Shown here one piece after another: positions 1 to 9,708 of a stretch of 64,000 nt of DNA; the first letter of the stretch is position 1; each line of letters opens with the position of its first letter. Where the stretch lies: positions 1 through 64,000 of the forward strand of contig JADFDQ010000013.1 in NCBI GenBank assembly GCA_018262705.1, in the 5' to 3' direction. Source of the DNA: Xanthomonas sp. (GTDB lineage Bacteria > Pseudomonadota > Gammaproteobacteria > Xanthomonadales > Xanthomonadaceae). The position numbers were made by a program, and so were the translations under genes. Below the pieces are notes generated by a model, which saw only the letters and a list, made by a program, of their open reading frames with translations, was not told where the DNA came from and did not search any database.

Positions 1-76
1 ACCCCTGACCCCTGACCCCTGACCCCTGACCCCTGACCCCTGACCCCTGACCCCTGACCCCTGACCCCTGACCCCT
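1..76. repeat. Tandem 7-bp repeat (acccctg)n, about 11 copies
   Basis: Direct reading: acccctg repeated without interruption from the window start; it may extend left of the window. Confidence 0.97.
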
Positions 77-150
77 GTCGCCCGCAATACCCATAGGTAT
101 GTCATGGCCGGCATGTTTACAATCAGACGTCTACTCAACTGTGGCCCAAC

Positions 151-666
151 ATGACCCGCGCTTCCTCGTTCACCCGCGAGCAACTGCTTGCCAGCGCCCG
201 CGGGGAGTTGTTCCCGAACAGCACCGCGCGGCTGCCTTCCGATCCGATGCTGATGTTCGACCGCATCGTCGAAATCAACGACGACGGCGGCAGCCACGGC
301 AAGGGCTTCGTGCGCGCCGAACTCGACATCCATCCGGATCTGTGGTTTTTCCAGTGCCATTTCCTCGGCGATCCGGTGATGCCCGGTTGCCTCGGGCTGG
401 ACGCGATGTGGCAACTGGTCGGCTTTTATCTGACCTGGCTGGGTTCGCCCGGGCGCGGCCGCGCGCTCGGCTGCGGCGAGGTCAAGTTCGCCGGGCAGGT
501 ATTGCCCAGCGCGAAATGCGTCAGCTATGAAATCGACATCACCCGCGTCATCAATCGCAAGCTGGTGGTGGCGCAGGCCGATGCGCGCACCCTGGTCGAC
601 GGCGACGTGATCTACACCGCCAAGGACCTGCGCGTGGGTCTGTTCGATACAACCTCTGGAGCCTGA
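151..666 (+). CDS. fabA: 3-hydroxydecanoyl-ACP dehydratase/isomerase FabA
   Basis: 171 aa; [20 protein letters not shown] motif; directly upstream of fabB. Confidence 0.97.
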   Translation: MTRASSFTREQLLASARGELFPNSTARLPSDPMLMFDRIVEINDDGGSHGKGFVRAELDIHPDLWFFQCHFLGDPVMPGCLGLDAMWQLVGFYLTWLGSPGRGRALGCGEVKFAGQVLPSAKCVSYEIDITRVINRKLVVAQADARTLVDGDVIYTAKDLRVGLFDTTSGA

Positions 667-668
667 AC

Positions 669-1877
669 ATGCGTCGCGTCGCCATTACCGGCATGGGTAT
701 CACGTCCTGCCTCGGCAATGATCTCGATAGCGTTTCCAAATCGCTGCGCGAGGGCCGCTCGGGCATCCGGTTGCTGCAGGATGCGGTCGACAATGGTCTG
801 CGCAGCCAGATCGGCGGCGCGGTCGACCTCGATCTCGATGCCGTCATCGACCGCAAGCTCAAGCGCTTCATGAGCGACGCGGCGGCCTACAGCTATCTGG
901 CCATGCGCGATGCGATCAGCGATGCCGGGCTTTCGAACAACGACGTCAGCCATCCGCGCACCGGCCTGATTGCCGGTTCGGGCGGCGGTTCCAGCCACTG
1001 GCAGGTGGAAACCGCCGACATCCTGCGCGCGCGCGGCGTGCGCAAGGTGGGCCCGTACATGGTGCCGCGCACGATGTGCTCGACGGTGTCGGCCAACCTT
1101 GCCACCGCGTTCAAGATTCGCGGCCTGAGCTATTCGATCAGCGCCGCTTGCGCGACTTCGGCGCATTGCATCGGTGCCGCTGCCGACCTGATTCGCCACG
1201 GCGCGCAGGACATCATGTTCGCCGGCGGCGGCGAAGACCTGCACTGGACGATGACGGTGATGTTCGACGCCATGGGCGCGCTGTCCACCGGCAGCAACGC
1301 GCAGCCCGGGAAAGCATCGCGTCCCTACGATGTCGCCCGCGATGGCTTCGTGATCTCCAGCGGCGGCGGCATGCTGGTGCTGGAAGACTGGGATCGTGCG
1401 GTCGCCCGCGGTGCCCATATTCACGCCGAGCTGGTCGGCTACGGCGTCACCTCCGACGGTGCCGACATGGTCGCGCCCAGCGGCGAAGGCGCGGTGCGCT
1501 GCATGCAGATGGCGCTGCAGGCCGTGCTTCGCCCGGTCGATTACCTCAATACGCATGGCACGTCGACGCCACTGGGCGACATCACCGAACTCAACGCCGT
1601 GCGCGAGGTGTTCGGCGAGCGTATACCGCCGATTTCGTCGACCAAGTCGCTGTCCGGTCACTCGCTGGGCGCCGCCAGCGTGCACGAGGCGATCTACAGC
1701 CTGCTGATGCTTCGCGACGGCTTCATCGCCGGTTCGGCCAACATCGACAACCTCGATCCCGGCGCCGAAGGCTTCCCGATCACACGCGCCAGCCGCGATG
1801 CCGATCTCGACGTGGTGATGTCCAACAGCTTCGGCTTCGGCGGCACCAACGCCACGTTGGTGTTCGCGCGGGCCTGA
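669..1877 (+). CDS. fabB: 3-oxoacyl-ACP synthase I FabB
   Basis: 402 aa; ketosynthase motifs [33 protein letters not shown]. Confidence 0.96.
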   Translation: MRRVAITGMGITSCLGNDLDSVSKSLREGRSGIRLLQDAVDNGLRSQIGGAVDLDLDAVIDRKLKRFMSDAAAYSYLAMRDAISDAGLSNNDVSHPRTGLIAGSGGGSSHWQVETADILRARGVRKVGPYMVPRTMCSTVSANLATAFKIRGLSYSISAACATSAHCIGAAADLIRHGAQDIMFAGGGEDLHWTMTVMFDAMGALSTGSNAQPGKASRPYDVARDGFVISSGGGMLVLEDWDRAVARGAHIHAELVGYGVTSDGADMVAPSGEGAVRCMQMALQAVLRPVDYLNTHGTSTPLGDITELNAVREVFGERIPPISSTKSLSGHSLGAASVHEAIYSLLMLRDGFIAGSANIDNLDPGAEGFPITRASRDADLDVVMSNSFGFGGTNATLVFARA

Positions 1878-1885
1878 GCTGGCGG

Positions 1886-3583
1886 TCAGTCCGGCGTCTG
1901 CGCGGTCAGCTGCGCCGCCAGTTCCACCGCGGCGTCGAAATCCTGCGTCTGGTGGACGCCCTCGGCGATGCCCATCTGCGCCAGCACCCGCGCCGGCTGG
2001 CCCTGCAGGCCGGACAAGATCAGCGCGATGCCGCGCTTGTGGCAGCGTTCGACCAGGCCTTTCAGCGCGTGCACGCCGCTGGCGTCGATCATCGGCACCA
2101 GCCGCATGCGCAGGATGAAGACTCTGGGCGGGGTGCCGAAGCGCTTGAGCAGATCGTCCAGTCGCCCTGAGGTGCCGAAGAACAGCGGGCCGTTGATCTG
2201 GAAGGCCTCGGTGGCCTCGGGGAGCCGCAGCCGCTGGCGCGCATCGTCCGGGTTGTCGGCTTCGTCGTTGGTAAGCAACTGCAGGCCGGAAGAGACTTCC
2301 ACCGCGTCGGCCATGCGGAACATGAACACGAACGCGGCGACCACCATCCCGACTTCGATGGCGAGGGTCAGGTCGAAGGCCACGGTCAGGAAGAAGGTCA
2401 GCAGCAGCACCAGACGGTCGCCCTTCGGTGCCGACAGGGTGCGCCGGAAGGTTTCGATCTCGCTGATGTTCCAGGCCACGATCAGCAGGATTGCCGCCAG
2501 CGCGGCCAGCGGGATATAGCGCAGCAGTGGCGCCAGCAGCAGCATGAAAGCCAGCAAAAAGACCGCGTGCAGGATGCCCGCCATGGGCGTGCTGCCGCCG
2601 GCGCGGATATTGGTGGCGGTGCGCGCGATCGCTCCGGTGGCGGGCAGGCCGCCGAACAGGGCGGAACCGACGTTGGCCGCGCCCTGCGCGATCAACTCGG
2701 CGTTGGAACGGTGGCGGCGGCCGGTCATGCCGTCGGCGACCACCGCCGACAGCAGCGATTCCACCCCGGCAAGGAAAGCGATGGTGAACGCGCTGGGCAG
2801 CAGCTCGTGGGTGCGCTCCAGCGGGATGTGAGGAAATGAGAATGCGGGCAGCGCGGCGGGGAGATCGCCAAAGCGGCTGCCGATGGTTTCCACCGGCAAC
2901 GCCAGCGCCAGCGTGCCCAGGGTGCAGGCCACCAGCGCGATCAGGAAGCCCGGCCAGTTCGGTCGCCAGCGGCGCAGGAACACGATGGTCGTCACGCCCA
3001 GCGCGGTCAGCGCGATCGTGGCCGGCTGGGCGCTGGACAGATGCGCGAAATAGGCCTGCCAGCGCGCCAGGAACTCGCCAGGAACGGTGTCCATTTGCAG
3101 CCCCAGCGCGTCCTTGATCTGGCTGGAAAAAATGCTGACGGCAATGCCGGCGGTGAAGCCAGTGATGACCGGCTGCGGCATGAATTTCATCAGCGCGCCC
3201 AGCCGCAGCAGGCCGGCCGCGATTAGCATCAGTCCGGCGAGCAAGGTGCACAGGATCAGGCCGCCGTAGCCTTGATTCTGAATGACGGAAAACACCACGG
3301 GGATGAAGGCCGCGGTCGGTCCGCCGATCTGGACCCGCGAGCCGCCCAGCACTGAAATCAGGAAGCCGGCGATGATCGCGGTGTGCAGGCCCTTCTCGGG
3401 CGATGCGCCGCTGGCGATCGCCAGCGCCATGGCCAGCGGCAGCGCGACCACGGCGACGGTCAATCCGGCGATGGCATCGTTGCGCAGCGCGGCAAGCGAA
3501 TACCCTTCGCGCAGCACCGTCACCAGCTTGGGTTCGAACTGCCGCAGCCCTGTGCTTGCAGCGGACTCAGGCACCACAACCAT
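1886..3583 (-). CDS. SulP-family anion transporter with C-terminal STAS domain
   Basis: 565 aa; N-terminal GLTVAVVALPLAMALAIASG, C-terminal STAS-like FILRMRLVPMIDASGVHAL. Confidence 0.93.
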   Translation of the reverse strand: MVVVPESAASTGLRQFEPKLVTVLREGYSLAALRNDAIAGLTVAVVALPLAMALAIASGASPEKGLHTAIIAGFLISVLGGSRVQIGGPTAAFIPVVFSVIQNQGYGGLILCTLLAGLMLIAAGLLRLGALMKFMPQPVITGFTAGIAVSIFSSQIKDALGLQMDTVPGEFLARWQAYFAHLSSAQPATIALTALGVTTIVFLRRWRPNWPGFLIALVACTLGTLALALPVETIGSRFGDLPAALPAFSFPHIPLERTHELLPSAFTIAFLAGVESLLSAVVADGMTGRRHRSNAELIAQGAANVGSALFGGLPATGAIARTATNIRAGGSTPMAGILHAVFLLAFMLLLAPLLRYIPLAALAAILLIVAWNISEIETFRRTLSAPKGDRLVLLLTFFLTVAFDLTLAIEVGMVVAAFVFMFRMADAVEVSSGLQLLTNDEADNPDDARQRLRLPEATEAFQINGPLFFGTSGRLDDLLKRFGTPPRVFILRMRLVPMIDASGVHALKGLVERCHKRGIALILSGLQGQPARVLAQMGIAEGVHQTQDFDAAVELAAQLTAQTPD

Positions 3584-3837
3584 CAGCTCGGATCCTTCAG
3601 GCGCACGCCGCGTCCGTGGCCGCGGCTGGGCTGGGCGTTGCCGATCATCTCGATGCCGGCGGCATCCAGCGCTTCAATGACGCGGGTCAAGGTCGAAATG
3701 ACGCCACGCACGTGCTCGTCCTTACTCGCCTCCATGCGCTGGATGGTGGGTAGCGAGACGCCGGCCATCGACGCCAGCTTGCGCTGGTCGATATCGAGCA
3801 GAGCGCGCGCGGCGCGCAGTTGGACAGCGGAAATCAT
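3583..3837 (-). CDS. XRE-family HTH regulator
   Basis: 84 aa; QLRAARALLDIDQRKLASMAGVSLPTIQRMEA; stop overlaps the SulP start codon. Confidence 0.85.
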   Translation of the reverse strand: MISAVQLRAARALLDIDQRKLASMAGVSLPTIQRMEASKDEHVRGVISTLTRVIEALDAAGIEMIGNAQPSRGHGRGVRLKDPS

Positions 3838-3853
3838 CCGTGAATTTCACAGG

Positions 3854-3880
3854 ATTTCAACTTGAAATTCAATCTTGAAA
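3854..3880. promoter_or_regulatory. Candidate operator: palindrome ATTTCAACTTGAAAT followed by TTCAATCTTGAA, just upstream of the XRE-SulP start
   Basis: Direct reading of inverted repeats 17 bp upstream of the XRE ATG. Confidence 0.5.
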
Positions 3881-3972
3881 TATCTGAATTGATGTTTAAT
3901 GCATCATATTTCCAATTTGTGAAGCGCAGCGCTCCAGCCAGCCCCTTCGCGGCTGGAATCCGGATCGAAAGC

Positions 3973-4812
3973 TCAATCGCGGAGCAACTGAGCAACGACG
4001 GCGGCTGGCTGCTGCATCCATGCGTAGTGGTCGGCGCGGGCGCCAAGCTGCGTGGAATCCAGCGTGTCCAGATCGACCCGCGCGCTTTTCAGCTTGTCGG
4101 TCAGGTGCCGCAGCGAGGCGACCGGCCCGAGCCAGTCGTCGGCCAGCGCGAGGCCGCGCACCGGGCCTGAAAAGCGCGTCATGCCGGTTTCCAGATCGAT
4201 GTTGATTCCGCTGGGCGCATAGCGCCCGCTCAGGCCGCTGCGGCCCCAGTCGGCCATCACGCCGGCGGCCTCGTTGCCGCCAAAACCAATCCTTCGACCC
4301 GGCAAATAGCCCACGCGCTGCGCCAGCCACGGCAGGAAGCGGTAGGCCAGCGGCAGCCACCAGCGTTTGGAAGGCGCAAAGTTGCGCCAGTACGGGGTGC
4401 CGCTGGAGATGAGCCAGACCGCATCGGCCGCTTCGGGCGCCATCCCCAATCGGCAGCAGGCGAGCTGCCCGCCGAGGCTGTGTCCGCCGATGATTCGCGT
4501 CGCAGCGGGCGCCTGCGCAGTGGCGGCGGCTTCGCTGGCGCGAATATCGTCGAGCAGTTCGCGGTAGCCCCAATTGCTGCCGCGGTTCGTGCGCAGATTG
4601 CTGCTGCCGTGGCCGCGCCATTCGTGCAGGAAGATGGCCACTCCGCGCGCGGCGAGCGCTTCGGCAAACGGACGGTAGTGGCGTGCGGACACGCCCAGCG
4701 CCGGCAGCCAGAGCAGGCGCGCGTGGGCGCGTTCCGGCAACAACGCTTCCAGCGTGAAACGGTGATCGTCGCTGGTCGCGACCGGCAGTTCGACCATGCG
4801 CACTTCGCCCAT
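3973..4812 (-). CDS. Alpha/beta hydrolase
   Basis: 279 aa; GHSLGGQLA nucleophile elbow, HEWRGHG. Confidence 0.85.
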   Translation of the reverse strand: MGEVRMVELPVATSDDHRFTLEALLPERAHARLLWLPALGVSARHYRPFAEALAARGVAIFLHEWRGHGSSNLRTNRGSNWGYRELLDDIRASEAAATAQAPAATRIIGGHSLGGQLACCRLGMAPEAADAVWLISSGTPYWRNFAPSKRWWLPLAYRFLPWLAQRVGYLPGRRIGFGGNEAAGVMADWGRSGLSGRYAPSGINIDLETGMTRFSGPVRGLALADDWLGPVASLRHLTDKLKSARVDLDTLDSTQLGARADHYAWMQQPAAVVAQLLRD

Positions 4813-4821
4813 GCTGCGGCG

Positions 4822-6222
4822 CTACAGCAGCGCCTCGGAGGCGTAGTCGGCCAGCCGCGAGCGCTCGCCGCGGCGCAGCGTGACGTGGGCGCTGTGCTGC
4901 CAGTTCTTGAAGCGGTCCACCGCGTAGGTCAGGCCCGAGGTGGTTTCGGTCAGGTAGGGCGTGTCGATCTGCTGCACGTTGCCGAGGCAGACGATCTTGG
5001 TGCCCGGGCCGGCGCGGGTGATCAGGGTCTTCATCTGCTTTGGCGACAGGTTCTGCGCCTCGTCAAGAATCAGATAGCGCGACAGGAAGGTGCGCCCGCG
5101 CATGAAGTTCAGCGATCGGATCTTGATCCGCGAGGCGAGCAGGTCGTTGGTCGCCGCGCGGCCCCAGCTGCCGCCTTCCTGGTTGTGGGTGAGCACTTCG
5201 AGGTTGTCGGTCAGCGCGCCCATCCACGGCGTCATCTTTTCTTCCTCGGTGCCGGGCAGGAAGCCGATGTCCTCGCCGACGCTGACGGTGGCGCGTGTCA
5301 TCACGATCTCGCGGTAGCGCTGCACGTCCATGGTCTGCGCCAGTCCCGCGGCCAGGGTCAGCAGGGTCTTGCCGGTGCCGGCGGTGCCCAGCAGCGTCAC
5401 GAAATCGATTTCCGGATCCATCAGCGCGTTGAGCGCGAAGTTCTGCTCGCGGTTGCGGGCGTTGATGCCCCACACCGAATGCTGGCTGTGGCGGAAGTCG
5501 TCGACGATCTGCAGCGTGATCTTGCCCTCGTCGAGCTTGACCACCTTCAGCTCGGACTGATCGTCGCCGGGCAGGAAGGCGAACTGGTTCGGATGCCAGT
5601 CCTCGTCCTCCAGACGCGTGATCTCGTAGCAGGTGCGGCCCTTGTCGGTCCACGAGCGCAGGTCATTGCCGTGACGCTGCCAGAAGTCTTCCGGCAGCTG
5701 GGTGGCGCCGGTGTAGAGTAGGTTGAAGTCGTCGAGCGCACGGTCGTTTTCGTAGTCTTCGCTGACGATTCCGGCGATCGAGGCCTTGATCCGCAGGTTG
5801 ATGTCCTTGGAGACGAACACCACCGGCGCGCCGGGGTCGGATTCCTTCAGGACGAGAATCGCGCCGAGGATGTTGTTGTCCGGGATCACGGTGCCGAAAC
5901 GCTTGCCGGCGTCGAAGTCCGAAGTCTGGAAACGCAGCAGTCCGGCGCTTTCAGCGCCGCGCAGCCGCAGACCATGCGGGCGCAGCAGCGGGATGCCGGC
6001 GTGGATGTCGGTCTTGCCTGCCGCTTCGATCAGTTCGTTGAGGAAGCGGCTGACCTGGCGCGCGTTGCGGCTGGCCTCGCTGGTGCCCTTCTTGCCGTTG
6101 TCCAGTTCTTCCATCACCTGCATTGGAAGGTAGACGTCGTGTTCTTCGAATTTGAACAGCGCGGTCGGATCGTGCATCAGCACATTGGTGTCAAGGACGT
6201 AGATGCGCTTGCCGTGCGTCAT
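4822..6222 (-). CDS. PhoH-family protein, PIN domain plus PhoH ATPase
   Basis: Start trimmed to MTHGKRIYVLDTNVLMHD; Walker A LGTAGTGKTLL, LILDEAQNL. Confidence 0.93.
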   Translation of the reverse strand: MTHGKRIYVLDTNVLMHDPTALFKFEEHDVYLPMQVMEELDNGKKGTSEASRNARQVSRFLNELIEAAGKTDIHAGIPLLRPHGLRLRGAESAGLLRFQTSDFDAGKRFGTVIPDNNILGAILVLKESDPGAPVVFVSKDINLRIKASIAGIVSEDYENDRALDDFNLLYTGATQLPEDFWQRHGNDLRSWTDKGRTCYEITRLEDEDWHPNQFAFLPGDDQSELKVVKLDEGKITLQIVDDFRHSQHSVWGINARNREQNFALNALMDPEIDFVTLLGTAGTGKTLLTLAAGLAQTMDVQRYREIVMTRATVSVGEDIGFLPGTEEEKMTPWMGALTDNLEVLTHNQEGGSWGRAATNDLLASRIKIRSLNFMRGRTFLSRYLILDEAQNLSPKQMKTLITRAGPGTKIVCLGNVQQIDTPYLTETTSGLTYAVDRFKNWQHSAHVTLRRGERSRLADYASEALL

Positions 6223-6340
6223 GCGGGCGGTCTCGGTGGCTGGGTCGGGTGAAAGAGGGCGAAAGGCATGCGCTTCCTTCAACCCGCGAGGCGGGGAGAA
6301 GGTGGCGCGCAGCGCCGGATGCGGGGCGCGCGGCTGGCAT

Positions 6341-6811
6341 TCATCCGGCCGGCTCCGCCTGGAGCGCGTCGAGCACGGCTTGCGCATGACCGGACACCTT
6401 CACCAGCTGCCATTTTTTCCGGACGGTACCGGCAGGGTCGATCAGGAACGTGCTGCGAACGATGCCGACGTATTCGCGGCCATAGAGTTTCTTCGGCTTG
6501 ATCACGTCGAAGGCATTGCACAGCGCGCCTTCGGGGTCGCTGGCCAGATCGAACCGGAAACCCTGTTTGGCGCAGAAATTTTCGTGCGACTTGAGCGAAT
6601 CCTTCGACACGCCCAGTACCTCGGCGCCGGCTTGCCGGAACATTGGCAGGAGTGCGTTGAAGTCCTGTCCTTCCAGCGTGCAGCCCGGGGTGCTGTCCTT
6701 CGGATAGAAGTAGAGCACCAGCCATTTGCCGGCGTAGTCGGACAGTTTGGCGGATTGGCCGCCGGTCAGGGCGAGGGGCAGGTCGGGGATGCGGTCGCCG
6801 GGGTCGATCAT
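6341..6811 (-). CDS. bcp: Thioredoxin-dependent peroxiredoxin (BCP type)
   Basis: 156 aa; LYFYPKDSTPGCTLEGQDF. Confidence 0.95.
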   Translation of the reverse strand: MIDPGDRIPDLPLALTGGQSAKLSDYAGKWLVLYFYPKDSTPGCTLEGQDFNALLPMFRQAGAEVLGVSKDSLKSHENFCAKQGFRFDLASDPEGALCNAFDVIKPKKLYGREYVGIVRSTFLIDPAGTVRKKWQLVKVSGHAQAVLDALQAEPAG

Positions 6812-6815
6812 CGGT

Positions 6816-7451
6816 TCAATACTTCATGGGATCCATGATCGCATCGAGATTGAGATGGTCGCAGAACTCGAGGAAGTCGTCGCGCAAGGTCGCGATGTGC
6901 ATGTCCGCGGGAATGCCGATGGTGAGCTGCGCCGAGAACATGTCGGCGCCGGTTTGCATCGCGCGGTAGCGCGCACAGTGCAGGCTTTCGATGGTGATGC
7001 TCTGCTGGTCGAAGAAATCCGCAAGCTGGAACAGGATGCCCGGCTTGTCGGCGGCGATCACCTCGACCACGTAGGGCAGCAGGCTGGATTGCTGCGGCTT
7101 GGGTCCGGTGCGGTACCAGACCAGCTTCAGCCCGTCTTCGCGTTCGAGCTTGGTCAGCATGGTTTCGAGCTTGGCCACCGCGTCCCAAGAGCCGGACACC
7201 AGCGCCGTGACCGAGACGTCGCGACCCACGGTCGCCAGCCTTGTGTCGACCAGATTGCAGCCGGAATCGGCGATTCGGCGGGTGACGGCGAGCAGGGGCG
7301 ACTGCGGGTGCGTGGTGTACGCGTTGATCAGCAGGTGGTTTTCGGTCGGCGCGGGCCGGGCGGCGGTCTTGCTCAAAGCGTTGTTCCGAAGCGAGTGGGC
7401 ACCGCAACCGGGGTGCGACCTGATGCGCAGCATACACTGGCCGCGCCCCAA
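6816..7451 (-). CDS. gcvR: ACT-domain protein, GcvR-like
   Basis: Two ACT-like halves; next to bcp and dapA. Start uncertain; a TTG near 7376 is possible. Confidence 0.75.
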   Translation of the reverse strand: MGRGQCMLRIRSHPGCGAHSLRNNALSKTAARPAPTENHLLINAYTTHPQSPLLAVTRRIADSGCNLVDTRLATVGRDVSVTALVSGSWDAVAKLETMLTKLEREDGLKLVWYRTGPKPQQSSLLPYVVEVIAADKPGILFQLADFFDQQSITIESLHCARYRAMQTGADMFSAQLTIGIPADMHIATLRDDFLEFCDHLNLDAIMDPMKY

Positions 7452-7558
7452 CCGCCGGCGCTAGGCGCGGCCTGCATCCGGTTTCGCTTCGAGCCGCGCT
7501 CCGCTAAGATTCAGCCACAAACGCGAACCTTCCCTGCGGTCGCCATCCGGCGCCGCGC

Positions 7559-8479
7559 TTGATCCAGGCCATCCCCTTGCGACTTTTCGGAAGCATCACC
7601 GCGCTGGCAACGCCGTTCACGGCAGCGGGCGACATCGACGTTCAAGCATGGGAGCGGCTGCTGCACGCGCAGCTGGACGCCGGTACCCAGGCCGTGGTGG
7701 TGGCCGGTTCGACCGGCGAAGCGGCGGCGCTGGTCGACGAGGAATACGACCGCCTGCTGCGCATTGCGGTGGAACTCTGCCGTGGCCGGGTGCCGGTGGT
7801 GGCCGGAACCGGGCAGTCCAACACCGCCAAGACCATCCGTTTCAATCGCCGCGTGGCTGCGTTGGGGGCCGATGCTGCGCTGGTGGTGACGCCGCCCTAC
7901 GTGCGCCCCACGCAGGCTGGATTGCTTGCGCATTTCCGCGCCGTCGCCGACGAAGGCGGCCTGCCGGTCGTGCTCTATAACGTCCCCAGCCGCACCGGCT
8001 GCGACATGCAGCCCGAGACCACGGGCGCGCTGGCCGAGCATTCCGAAATCATCGGGGTGAAGGAAGCGCGGCCGGAAGCGGAGCGCATGCGCGCACTGCT
8101 GGCGTTTCGCAGCGAGAAATTTTCGGTGCTGAGCGGTGACGATCCCAGCGCGGCGCGCTCGATGCTGATGGGCGCCGACGGGCTGGTGTCGGTGGCGTCC
8201 AACGTGATTCCACGTTCGATGCGCCGTCTGTGCGACCTGGCGCGCGCCGGCAACAGCGGCGCTGCCAATGCGCTGGACGCCGCCCTTGCCGACGTGTTTC
8301 ATTTCCTTTCGGTCGAACCCAATCCGATCCCACTCAAGGCGCTGCTGGCGCTGGATGGAATCGGCCATGGTCTGCGCCTGCCCCTGCAACCGTTATCATC
8401 GGCACATTCCGCGCAGGCTGCCACCCTGCATGCGGCCATCTTGGAACTTGAACAACGCCACCGCGCCAGCGCGGCCTGA
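7559..8479 (+). CDS. dapA: 4-hydroxy-tetrahydrodipicolinate synthase
   Basis: 306 aa; [39 protein letters not shown] start. Confidence 0.96.
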   Translation: MIQAIPLRLFGSITALATPFTAAGDIDVQAWERLLHAQLDAGTQAVVVAGSTGEAAALVDEEYDRLLRIAVELCRGRVPVVAGTGQSNTAKTIRFNRRVAALGADAALVVTPPYVRPTQAGLLAHFRAVADEGGLPVVLYNVPSRTGCDMQPETTGALAEHSEIIGVKEARPEAERMRALLAFRSEKFSVLSGDDPSAARSMLMGADGLVSVASNVIPRSMRRLCDLARAGNSGAANALDAALADVFHFLSVEPNPIPLKALLALDGIGHGLRLPLQPLSSAHSAQAATLHAAILELEQRHRASAA

Positions 8480-8490
8480 CAGGAGACACC

Positions 8491-9003
8491 ATGCACCGTA
8501 CCGCCCGCGCGACCCGCACCATCGCCCCGCTTGCCGCAGTTTTCCTGGCCGTGAGCCTGTCGGGATGCCACTGGTTCAAGAAAACCGACGAGATGTACCT
8601 GCAGAGCGCGGAAAGCCGTCCGCTGGAAGTGCCGCCGGATCTCGATCGCCCGGCCGCGGATCGCGCGATGGCGCTGCCGTCAGCAGCCACGGCATCGGCC
8701 ACCGCCAGCGGCGCGCCCGTTGTCGCGGCACCGATCGGCTTCAACGTGGCCGCCGACCGCGATGCCGTGTTCGCCCGCGTCGGCGAAGCGCTGGCGACGA
8801 TTCCGGGTGTGCGAATCGCGAGCAAGGCTCAGATTCTTGGCACCTACGATGTCGATTACATGGACACCAAGTTCCTCGTTCGCGTCACCCGCGCCGGCAA
8901 CGGAACCTGGGTGTCTGCGGTCGATCCGCGCGGCCTGCCGCCGACCGGCGAGGCGGCGAGCAAGCTGATCAGCACCCTCAAGACGGCGCTGGGCGGACAG
9001 TAA
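8491..9003 (+). CDS. Lipoprotein, possible BamC-like
   Basis: Lipobox LSGC; LQSAESRPLEVPPDL resembles the BamC N-terminus; located after dapA as nlpB/bamC is in E. coli. Confidence 0.7.
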   Translation: MHRTARATRTIAPLAAVFLAVSLSGCHWFKKTDEMYLQSAESRPLEVPPDLDRPAADRAMALPSAATASATASGAPVVAAPIGFNVAADRDAVFARVGEALATIPGVRIASKAQILGTYDVDYMDTKFLVRVTRAGNGTWVSAVDPRGLPPTGEAASKLISTLKTALGGQ

Positions 9004-9022
9004 GTACGAAGCGGTTTTCTCA

Positions 9023-9055
9023 GCCGGATGCCGAATTGTCGGCGTCCGGCTTTTT
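9023..9055 (+). terminator. Rho-independent terminator
   Basis: GCCGGATGCCGA-ATTG-TCGGCGTCCGGC-TTTTT. Confidence 0.85.
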
Positions 9056-9274
9056 CATGGCCCGGGCCTGACCGGCATCAGTAGGGTTGAGGTGTGCCGG
9101 GGGCCGCGGTGCGGCTTCAGTGGCGTGCCGGGTCGCGTCGCTGTGGTTGGCCTTTTCCGAGGCCTTGCCGTTGCTTTCGAAGTCCTTGCAGACAATGCAG
9201 TTGGCGGTGACGACGAAGGGCATGGGTGGGATGACGCGGGCTGCGGAAGTTGTGAGTTTAACTCTGGGCGTATT

Positions 9275-9311
9275 ACGAAAAACCCCCGTGCCGTAGCACG
9301 AGGGTTTTCGT
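9275..9311 (-). terminator. Rho-independent terminator of tRNA-Glu
   Basis: Hairpin CGTGC-CGTA-GCACG flanked by CCC/GGG and A/T tracts, just downstream of the tRNA. Confidence 0.75.
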
Positions 9312-9315
9312 TATA

Positions 9316-9391
9316 TGGCGCTCCCTACGGGATTCGAACCCGTGTTTTAGCCTTGAGAGGGCCACGTCCTGGGCCTCTAGACGAAGGGAGC
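9316..9391 (-). tRNA. tRNA-Glu(CTC)
   Basis: Minus strand GCTCCCTTCGTCTAGAGGCCCAGGACGTGGCCCTCTCAAGGCTAAAACACGGGTTCGAATCCCGTAGGGAGCGCCA; 7 bp acceptor, anticodon loop CTCTCAA, encoded CCA. Confidence 0.93.
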
Positions 9392-9431
9392 ATGGATCGT
9401 CGGGACGGCGATTCTACCCTACGGGATAGAC

Positions 9432-9508
9432 GCGGCACATCCTGTGCCGCGCCTCGCGCTTTGCGCGAGGCAACCTGCGGTTGTCCGGATTCGCTCCCGG
9501 CGAATCCG
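9432..9508. repeat. Three consecutive short hairpins between tRNA-Glu and its partial copy
   Basis: gcggcaca-tcc-tgtgccgc (9432-9450), gcctcgcgctttgcgcgaggc (9451-9471), cggattcgctcccggcgaatccg (9486-9508). Confidence 0.8.
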
Positions 9509-9566
9509 TCGAACCCGTGTTTTAGCCTTGAGAAGGCCACGTCCTGGGCCTCCAGGCGAAGGGAGC
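9508..9566 (-). pseudogene. Partial tRNA-Glu copy, degenerate from the T arm
   Basis: Same acceptor 5' strand, D arm and anticodon arm as 9316-9391 with few changes; T arm replaced by TTCGACGGATTCGCC. Confidence 0.7.
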
Positions 9567-9708
9567 ATTGAAATGTGGGAGGGCGATTGTGGCGGAGGCA
9601 AACCCGGGGCGCATCCACTGCCGCCCGGCCAACGATGGAATTTTCTTCGACTTGCTACCATGCGCGCCAGATATCCTGTTGGCAGTCTTGGAACTCTTTA
9701 CCTTTCGC

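Noticed and set aside
612-3251. 879 aa minus-strand ORF opposite fabB and in an alternate frame of the SulP gene
   Set aside because: Shadow ORF spanning two well-supported genes
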